Shown piece by piece: positions 54,501 through 61,900 of a DNA stretch of 64,000 nt. Source of the DNA: Chitinophaga silvisoli. Its GTDB lineage: Bacteria > Bacteroidota > Bacteroidia > Chitinophagales > Chitinophagaceae. Made by a program: the position numbers and the translations under genes. How positions within the stretch are numbered: position 1 is the stretch's first letter; every line of letters begins with the position of its first letter. The stretch is taken from assembly GCF_003412465.1 (NCBI RefSeq), contig NZ_QTJV01000006.1, forward strand, positions 62,001 through 126,000. The letters are read 5' to 3'. Under the pieces are notes generated by a model. That model made no database searches and had not been told where the DNA came from. It worked only from the letters and a program-made list of their open reading frames with translations.

Positions 54501-55910
54501 GTGCTGTAATTGCGTTGTGAATTGAGTGAGTGACTGACTGGTACGCGCTGATAAGGGAAGGATTTTATACCTACGACCGGCTATGCTTTGGGGCTGTTCC
54601 GGAGCTTCTTCCAGCACAGCATGCGCATTTGTGCCTCCAATGCCCAGGGAGCTTACACCTGCGCGCAGCGGGGTATCCCCTTTCCGTTGCCATTGCTGCA
54701 AGCGGGTATTGACATAAAAGGGGCCTCCATCGAAATCAATTTCAGGGTTCGCCTTTTGAAAATGAAGGCTTGCCGGCAACTGTTGATATTTCAGGGCCAG
54801 CACCGTCTTTATTAATCCGGCTACACCGGCAGCGGCATCGAGGTGACCAATATTCGTTTTTACAGAACCTATGGCACAGAATTTCTGATCACCGCCGGTG
54901 GCAAAGGCTTCATTCAATCCCCTTATTTCAATTGGGTCTCCCAAAGCGGTTCCCGTACCGTGTGCTTCTATATATGAAATACTTTGTGCACTTACGCCTG
55001 CCAGTTTATGAGCAGCAGCAATGCATTCCGCCTGCCCTTTTACACTTGGCGCGGTATAACCAACTTTAAAGTTACCATCATTATTTACTACTGAAGCCTT
55101 GATGATAGCATATATATGATCACCATCTTTCATGGCTTCGCTAAGCTTTTTCAACACTACGATGCCAACACCTTCACCGGAAGCTGTACCACTCGCCTCC
55201 TCGTCAAATGCCCTGCAATGACCGTCTTTGGAAGCTATCATATCAGGCCTGTACAGGTAGCCTTTTCTTTTGGCAGTACGAATACAAATACCACCTGCCA
55301 GGGCCATGTTACATTCCCTGGTCAGCAGGCTCCTGCTGGCCAGGTGTATGGCACTCAGGGAAGTTGAACATGCTGTGTCTACATAATAAGAGGGGCCTCT
55401 CAGGTTCAGTTTATAGGCAACCAGTGTGCTGATAAAATGCTGAGACATAATCATGTTCAGGTAGAAGGGATCCAGCGTACTATCCGCAGCTTTTGAATGC
55501 GCATAGATCTTCCAGTTATCATTGATAGAGGCACCTGCAAACAGGCCAATCTTTTTTGATCCTGTCATTGAAGCATAGCCGGCATCTTCCAATGCCTTCC
55601 AGCAATGTTCATGGAACATGCGGATCTGGGGATCCATGAAAGCAGCTTCCTCAGCACTGTAACCAAAAAAAGCATGGTCGAAATGCTCTTTACCCTCTAC
55701 CACACCTTGTGCTTTGACAAAGGATTCATTCTTGAGTAAGTGCTCAGGAACACCTGACAGTCTCAGTTCTTCATCGCTGAATGTCTTAATAGACTCCCTG
55801 CCTGATTTCAGATTTTCCCAGTATTCCAGGTAGTTATTGCTTCCCGGGAACTGAGCCGACATTCCGATCACAGCAATCTCAAGACCATCATATTTCTTAA
55901 CAGCAGTCAT
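48492..55910 (-). CDS. Hybrid PKS-NRPS KS-AT-KR-ACP-C-A(Ala)-T
   Basis: About 2472 residues from the ATG at 55910, one base after the upstream stop; an in-frame TTG at 55919 would add three residues. KS (DTACSTS near 183, EAHGTGT, NIGHLDA), AT (GHSIGEY near 617, HAFHS, malonyl type), KR (TGGLGNAGY near 1086, GYATYAAAN), ACP (LGGDSLKAM near 1366), C (HHIISDGWS near 1560), A (TSGSTGNPKG near 2026), T (LGGNSFKMM near 2402). The pocket residues D-L-F-N-N-A-L-T-Y-K match a code I remember as alanine in cyanobacterial NRPSs. The PKS half extends the asparagine loaded by the upstream protein and leaves a hydroxyl; the NRPS half adds Ala. The KS-AT-KR-ACP part is closely similar to the next gene. Confidence 0.95.
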   Translation of the reverse strand: MTAVKKYDGLEIAVIGMSAQFPGSNNYLEYWENLKSGRESIKTFSDEELRLSGVPEHLLKNESFVKAQGVVEGKEHFDHAFFGYSAEEAAFMDPQIRMFHEHCWKALEDAGYASMTGSKKIGLFAGASINDNWKIYAHSKAADSTLDPFYLNMIMSQHFISTLVAYKLNLRGPSYYVDTACSTSLSAIHLASRSLLTRECNMALAGGICIRTAKRKGYLYRPDMIASKDGHCRAFDEEASGTASGEGVGIVVLKKLSEAMKDGDHIYAIIKASVVNNDGNFKVGYTAPSVKGQAECIAAAHKLAGVSAQSISYIEAHGTGTALGDPIEIRGLNEAFATGGDQKFCAIGSVKTNIGHLDAAAGVAGLIKTVLALKYQQLPASLHFQKANPEIDFDGGPFYVNTRLQQWQRKGDTPLRAGVSSLGIGGTNAHAVLEEAPEQPQSIAGRRYKILPLSARTSQSLTQFTTQLQHFINKEQVNVADMAYTLQVGRRHFTYRLPLVCEDAATALSVPGLSERIVREAGPLGKTVFMFPGQGSQYAGMGTDLYNHEPVFRQHMDAGFALITKLTGENYQAVLTDAARINDTRYAQPLIFLFEYSLSRLLISWGIRPSYMIGHSIGEYVAACISGVFSFEDALHLLVRRGEMMAALPPGAMLSVGLDEEAVKPFLGKGISLAAVNSARQVVLSGDLDAIALLEQQLKAADVAFVRLHTSHAFHSAMQDIILPAYQRLLKSIHFGKIEIPFVSNLTGKLITSEALSPAYWVRHLRETVRFSDGIQTLLSAGDNPVFIELGARTLVPLLQKRGGLSVSLLRSPKEDRADDAYLLEGVAKLWAHGLPVDWTAFNEGETRRRVSLPTYCFEPVKYPAEVDVFADGLLSAMSDSGKELKDWVYYPTWKRSEQPLIETEKKQYLFFTANNKLSQALCAELDNVKQIHKGEDYMQVLSSLQSPADIIYGWSLEEDDPLKQYFELADVIKAASQFSVQRLTVLTNSLHQVYGDEQGAYSQSLLLGLLQVVPQEYGLSCTNIDLDEHVSARLLAAVLNNSQDRMLAIRKGHLWIYGHERNKRTIANTQSRIKEGGTYLITGGLGNAGYVLARHLASRFKARLVLIGRQVLNDGSKASERLLKLQETGAAITYYSADISDADAIETIVSGTGHIDGVIHAAGIVDYRYFEPLSSLSSENTLKVLSPKMQGLETLYTVFKDRHPDFVWITSSLSGVLGGLGYATYAAANLYMDHLVSARKADLPGWISVALSGLTFTSEDAAKDNASLSPEELVSLFDWSIGLQHTPQITIYKGDLATRIQQVYTAPQKIVEDIPVTERPSLSTTYIAAATPTEEKLIILYEQFFGISGIGTADNFFELGGDSLKAMILLKRIKHEFNVNPSLKDFFELRTIKGVADYIQATGKGPEENKILNIPAAVIDTSYPLSSSQRRLWILSQFDDSNAAYNLSGRYRFEGNLHIPALETAFDTLIDRHEILRTVFREDAQGEIKQFVLPAKDLRFSLLQHDLRNDPDQVNHLVTKELVKPFDLSTGPLLRAALFRLTDDAWGFVYVMHHIISDGWSMDILMKELLQLYNGFVHGTTHLLPPLRIQYKDYASWQQDHMTGKTLSDHADYWKKQFEGELPVLQLPIEGPRPGVKTYNGGMIRRKISQAHTQDFKSLLQQEGSTLFMGLLATVNALLYRYTTQEDIIIGSPIAGREHADLEDQIGFYVNTLALRTRFSGQESFRSLLEKVRQLTLEAYEHQMYPFDELVDQLSLQRDVSRNPLFDIMVVLLNTRINNTEAAQLHDVKVKDFDNGGHQISKFDLTFNFAESEQEELFYTIEYNSDLFKLHDIEKLSEHFECLLDAIIKHAGQPLYSLHYIREEELQLLSIFGKGPEISFPETQTILHLFEQQVKNTPDTIALLSGDVELTYAMLNTQANRLAWYLKNTYSIAPDELVGVKLQRNEWLIISLLAVLKAGAAYVPIDPAYPAERVEYMLNDSRCKLMIDNEELEKFKAAALPDDPGNPDIIIKASDLAYVIYTSGSTGNPKGVMIEHQNVHSFVQWAATEFKDADFDVVFAVTSVCFDLSVFEIFYSLCFGKKVRILENALLINDYLNVHAKILLNTVPAVVGALLNEHADLANVKVLNMAGEPIPQQIIAGLDLRQIEVRNLYGPSEYTTYSTIYRITKNSKVLIGVPIANTTIYILDSNGQQQPIGIPGEIAIRGAGLSRGYINKPGLTAEKFIPDPSGQSGKVYMTGDLGRWLPDGNIEFLGRKDDQVKVRGYRIEPGEIETILEKHPDLESAVVIVKKDKDGNRGLTAYLVGKKELNTTEIRAYLGSILPPYMLPDHYVQLTSLPVTPSGKIDKKVLSAMNTPALSGAAEYMAPRNETEEKLVQIWQEILGIEKVGIQDNFFDLGGNSFKMMKMLGLIRKTFDRKIPLVLVFRLPNIKALVDYLHSDGKDSHTQSDHDARTGLNIMEETFKLLNHVNN

Positions 55911-55911
55911 G

Positions 55912-58900
55912 TTATTCAAATTTATTTAAGTCATCCAGTAACTGGTCCCTGTCTATCTCTTCTTCTTCCACCAGCACCTGTTCCTGCAATACATAGTCTA
56001 CCAGGTCCTTGATAGTTGGGTAACGGAATAATAGTGTAATGTTTACTTCGATATTCAGTATGGCACTTGTTTGTTTAGCCAGCTTAATAATCATAATAGA
56101 GTTGCCCCCAGCTTCGAAGAAGTTATCTTCTACGCCTATTTTGTCCCTGTGTAATAATTGTTGCCATACGACTACCAGCTTTTCTTCTATCTCATTGCGG
56201 GGGGCTACATATGTTTCATTTGAGGACTCTCCCGGTGCAGGTAACCGCCGCCTGTCTATCTTTCCATTCACTGTGAGTGGAATACTGCCCATTTGTACAA
56301 AATGGGAAGGGATCATATAGGCAGGGAATTTGTCCTGCATATATTTCCTGATTGCAGCACTCGTTTCATTGGTGCCGGCAACGAAATAGGCGATCAGCTT
56401 CCTTTCGGCATTCTCAACACCACTGGCGATGACAGCGGCCGTTGTGACACCCGGATAATCGAGTAGTGCACTTTCAATTTCGCCTAGTGAAATGCGGTAG
56501 CCACGTATTTTCACCTGGTCATCATTTCTGCCCAGGAAGCGGATATTGCCATCCGGGAGCCATGCAGCGAGGTCACCGGTTTTATAGATCCTTTCATTTT
56601 CCCGGAAGGGATCTGTTAAGAATTTCTTACCTGTGAGTGCAGGATTGTTGAGATAGCCACGGGCCAGCTGGGAGCCACCGATGTATAGTTCACCGGGTAC
56701 ACCGACAGGACTTAGATCTCCATATCTGTCTAGGATGTAGATGTGCATATTGGCAATAGGCTTGCCGATGAGCACGGGGGTATTTTCTTCCAGTTCTTTG
56801 ACGATACAGCCTACGGTTGCTTCTGTAGGTCCGTATTCATTATAGATCCGGATCTGTGGATTGATTTTTTTAAGAATGGACACATGTTTGGGAGTCACTT
56901 CTTCCCCACCGACGATAGCAGCAGTCATGGTTGTAGAGCTAAGATCCAGCTGCTCCAGGATACTGATATGTGAAGGGGTCAGTTTGATACTATTGATGCC
57001 ACTCTCTATGCTAAAGCTATGTTGCAATACACCGGATATTTCATCGTCCTGGTCGTAGAGGAATAGCCGGCCGCCTTTTGCTAAGGGACAGAAAATGCTC
57101 GTGACGGTGAGGTCAAACGACAGGGATGTAAACAAGCCAAAACATGGGAGATCTGTAAAATAACAGGATGTGGCCCATTGGATGTAGTTGTACAGGCTTC
57201 CATGTGTAATAGCGCAACCTTTGGGTGCTGCAGTGGAACCGGATGTATAGATGACGTAAGCAAGGCCTTCTGAATTTGTCTTTGCCGGTGGTACTTCGCT
57301 GTTATAATTATGTGTGTCACTTTTGAATTGTGTTAACACCTCATTATCTACCAGCACCTTGCAGCCGCTATCAGTCAGCATATAATCAATTCTGCTCTTT
57401 GGATAGGCAGGATCTATTGGCAAATACGCGGCACCTGATTTAAGCACACCCAGGATAGAGATAATCATCCATTCACTACGATCCAGTAGTATGCCTGCAA
57501 GGTCTCCGGCGTGTAAACCAAGGCTTGTATGCAGGTAATGCGCAAACTGGTTGGCACTCGCATTAAGTTCTGCATAGGTCAGTTTCTTTCCCTGGAAGAT
57601 CAGGGCGGTGGCAGCAGGCGTGTTCCGCACCTGTTGTTCAAAGAGCGAGAGGATCGTTCCCTGCTCATATTCTACAGCTGTTTGATTGAACTCGTTGATC
57701 AGCTGATGTTGTTCTTTTTCATCCAGTATCTTTAGTTCTCTGACCGTCTGATTGGGATTGTGCAGGGCTTGATCTATCAATACCAGTAACTGATTCGCGG
57801 CTCTTTCCATCAGTGCAGGTGCGTACTTATTGACATTGTAATTGAACTGAATTTCAATTTCTTCCCCAGGTACCACAACAAGCAACAGATCATAGTTGGT
57901 CTGTTCAAAACTGTCGTAAGACAGGAAAGATAATTTCTCATGTTCCTGGATACTGCGTTCTACGATCTCTTCTACAGGGTAATTTTCAAATACAATGATA
58001 TGATCGAACAGGTTTCTTCCCAAGGCGCTTTCCATCTGCACTTCTGCCAGTTGCACATAATGATGAGGAGTGCTTTCAATATTGCTTTGTTGTAATTCCT
58101 GGAGTAGTGTGCGGATGGTCTTGTTATGAACAGGTACACGTACGGGGATTGTATTAATGAACAGGCCGATCATCTCTTCAATTCCTTTTACTTCAGCAGG
58201 ACGGCCGGAAACGGTGGTGCCAAATACTACGTCGTCCGTGTTGTTGTATTTACTTAAGAGTACACCCCACATTCCCTGGATAAAGGTATTTTCTGTGAAG
58301 CCGTATTTGCCACACAGTTCTTTGATCCCCTCACTCTTTATTTTCAGTTTATATTTCTGAGCCTGGTATACCTCGCTAAGGGATTGTTTAGGTAATCCGC
58401 TTAGTGTATCATAACCCTGCAGGTAATTCCGCCAGTAGTTAAGTGTAAGTTGCTTATCCTGTTTTTCCAGCCACCGGAAGTAGTTTGCATACGCCTGCAC
58501 CGGTTTCAGTTCTGTCTGTCCGTAATAGAGGTCAAAGAACTCTTTGCTCAGGATACTACTGCACCAGCCATCCATCAGGATATGATGGTAACTCCAGATC
58601 AGCTCATAGGTGTCTTCTCCAAGGTCCAGGATACATAAGCGCATCTGCGATCCGTTATCTAACCTGAATCCACGGGAGCGATCAGCCGAGCGATATGCGC
58701 GTACGGCTTCTTCTATTTCCCCATTGATTATTTCATAATGAAAATCGCCTTTTACATTTTTCTGTACTACCTGTAATAAACGATCTCCTAACCTCTCTGT
58801 AAAGAAGGTGCGCAGCACTGCATGACGGGATACCAGGCGTTGATAAGCCTGTTCCAGTAACTGGATATTTAGTTTACCACGGATCCGATAGCTAACCTGT

Positions 58901-58990
58901 TCAAAGTAAGCAGGTGCCTGTGGATGGGTCGCCCAATGATAGTATAGCCCTTCCTGCAGCGGACTGAGTGGATAGATATCTTCTATAGTA
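55912..58990 (-). other. NRPS module C-A(Asn)-T feeding the first PKS module
   Basis: Pocket residues D-L-T-K-I-G-E-V-G-K match asparagine. No E domain, so L-Asn is passed to the KS. The A3 core is TSGSTAAPKG. The carrier reads GGNS, not GGDS, as does the carrier at the end of the hybrid protein; both hand over to a KS. Confidence 0.8.
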
Positions 58991-61900
58991 TAATCGGCTG
59001 TCAACTCCGACAACCCGGCTACCTGTAGGGATTTATAGGTAAGGTCAACAGGCGTAATATGCTCTGTTGTCTCCCTGCTTAACTTATTGATTAATGCTTC
59101 CAGGTGATGACGATAGGAAGCTGATAATTTTTCTATGGTGGATGCTTCGTATTGCTGGCTGCTATAAGTGAAGGTAAGCTGTAAGCGACCAGCGGCTATC
59201 AGACCGGAGATACCCAGTAATACATCACGTTCCAGCATGGGAGAGAAATCGTGCCCATGGGATTCAGCGGCATGGTTGAAGAATTGATTATTCAATGTAG
59301 CAGTTCCGAATTCACCCAGGTAATTAAAACTCACCCGCGCTTTTACATGCGGGATGGGATGTAATAGCCCATAACCAATTCCCTTATTAGGGATCCGGTG
59401 CAATTGTTCTTTTACACCTATGAGTTGGGCTAGCTGATCTGCATACCCCATTTCCAGCACCACAGGATAGAGCGTCGTAAACCAGCCTACGGTGCGGCTT
59501 ACGTCTACATCTTTCCCGATATCTTCACGACCATGACCTTCCATCTGAATGGCGACACGGGTAAGATTGAAAACCTCTTCTATTGAAAGTGCGAGGGCTG
59601 TCAATAAAATATCATTGATTTCAGTGCGATAAGCTTTATAACAATGTTGTTGAAGAGTTGCTGTCGTTCTTTCATCCAAGATGAAAGAAACAGACACGGC
59701 ATCTTTGACATGGTTTGTTCCATTGGCATGATCCAATGGCAAGTCAGTGGATGTTATTTGAGACCAATATCCGGCTTCATGAGTTACATCAAAAGAGTGT
59801 AATTGCTCCTGCCAGTAACGGAAAGAATCTGTTTTTTGTGGCAAAGAGAAAGCAATACCCTGTGTAGACTGAGCATAAAGTGTACTGAGGTCTTCCAGTA
59901 ATATACGCCATGATACGCCATCTACTACCAGGTGATGAATGACCAGTAATAAACGATCTGCATCGTCGCTATGGAATAATCCTGCACGCAGTAAGGGACC
60001 ATGTTCCAGGTCGAAGCCTGATTGAAGTTGTTCGTAATAAGCCAGGGGATCATTGGTTTTATGAACTTCCAGGTGATAGCCCTGTTCAGCACCCAGGTTT
60101 TCCTGTAACCAACCTTCAGCTGTCTGCCTGTACACCATTCGCAATGCGTCGTGGTGCAGGACTAATGCAGATAAGGCTTTCCTGAGCCTGGATTCATCTA
60201 TGCGGGGATTACCTTTTAATAAAACGGACTGATTGAAATGGTGTTTGTGATCATGAGGGCCATGTTCCAGGAAAGATGCCTGGATGGGGCCTAAAGGTAC
60301 AATACCAGTTACCAGTCCCTGATCAGCAATGCGACTCAGGACCTGGATATGTTTACCCAGGTTCGCCAGTTCAGGATAACGAAGGATATCCTGGATTGTA
60401 ACGCGGTAGCCTCTTTGCTTTAAGCGGGAAGCGATCTGGATAGACTTGATTGAATCACCACCCAGTACAAAAAAATTATCACGGATCCCGATGGGGTGTT
60501 TGTGGAGCACTTCTTCAAATACAGCTACGAGTTGCCGTTCCATTTCATTACGGGGTGCCAGGTAGCTGACACCGGTACCCATATCCTGCCCTTCGGGAGC
60601 TGGCAAACGCTTGCGGTCTATTTTCCCGTTCGGGTTTAATGGCAGTTCTTCCAGCTGTACATAATGTGCAGGCAACATATAGGATGGCAAAAGCTCACCC
60701 AGATAGAGACGTACATCTGCGGTGGTAAGCCCCTCATCCCCTACAATATAAGCCACCAACTCCTTTTCACCGGAGACATGTTCACGGGCTACAACTACAG
60801 CCGAGTTGATACCGGGATGGCCAAGCAGGAGACTTTCAATCTCCCCTAATTCAATACGGTAACCACGTACCTTTACCTGTTCATCTTTACGCCCCAGGAA
60901 TTCTATATTGCCATCAGGCAACCAACGGCCAACATCTCCGGTGAGGTAGATCCTTTGACCCGGCTCATAAGGGTTGGCTACAAATTTCTCCTGTGTTAAT
61001 TCCGGGCGATTGAGATAGCCACGTGATAAGCCATCACCTCCTACACAAATCTCACCGGTAACACCCACAGGGAGCAACCTGAGGTGATTATCCAGGATAT
61101 ATACTGAAGAACAGCTGACTGGCTTGCCGATAGGCACAATGCTGGCTTCCAGGAAATGAGCCGGCCAGTTCGTGGAATCATCCGTATTCTCTGTAGGACC
61201 ATAGGCATTATGCAAGGTAGTCTTAAATCTTGTCACGAAATCATTCACCGTTTTCACGGTGAGCTTATCGCCACCAGATACCACATGCTTAAGGGAACGA
61301 AGTCTGAATGACGCTTCCTCATCTGCAGCCAACATAAGTTCCTGTAAGAGGACCGGCGGCATGTTTATTTTGGTGATGCTATATTTTTCTATAAAATCAT
61401 AGAGGTTCTCAACGATATTATCCTTGAAATCAGGAGGGGCTATACAACATTTTGCCCCTGTCACAATGGGCAACAGGTACTCTTCTATCGCTCCATCAAA
61501 ACTGTATGAGCGGTAGAAAATGATATTATCGGCAGGACCTGTACCGTAGGTATCCCTGAAGTATTGCATGCGGGCTGAGAGACTTCTATGTTCGATCATT
61601 ACACCTTTGGGTTTGCCGGTAGACCCTGAGGTGTAGATCACATAGGCAAGGTGAGCGGGAGAGGGTAAAGAGGCCGGAAGACCGCTGTTATATGAAGCGG
61701 CAACTGTACGAAAACGTGCAAGCTCCTCTTCATTGATGAGCAGACGGGCATTGCTGTCGGCCAACATGTAGCTGATCCTTTCTTCCGGATAGGATGGATC
61801 AATGGGTACATAGGCGGCACCAGATTTAATAATACCAAGTATAGTGATGACCATCCATTCACTTCGATCCAGGAGAATGCCTACCAGGTCTTCATGCGCT

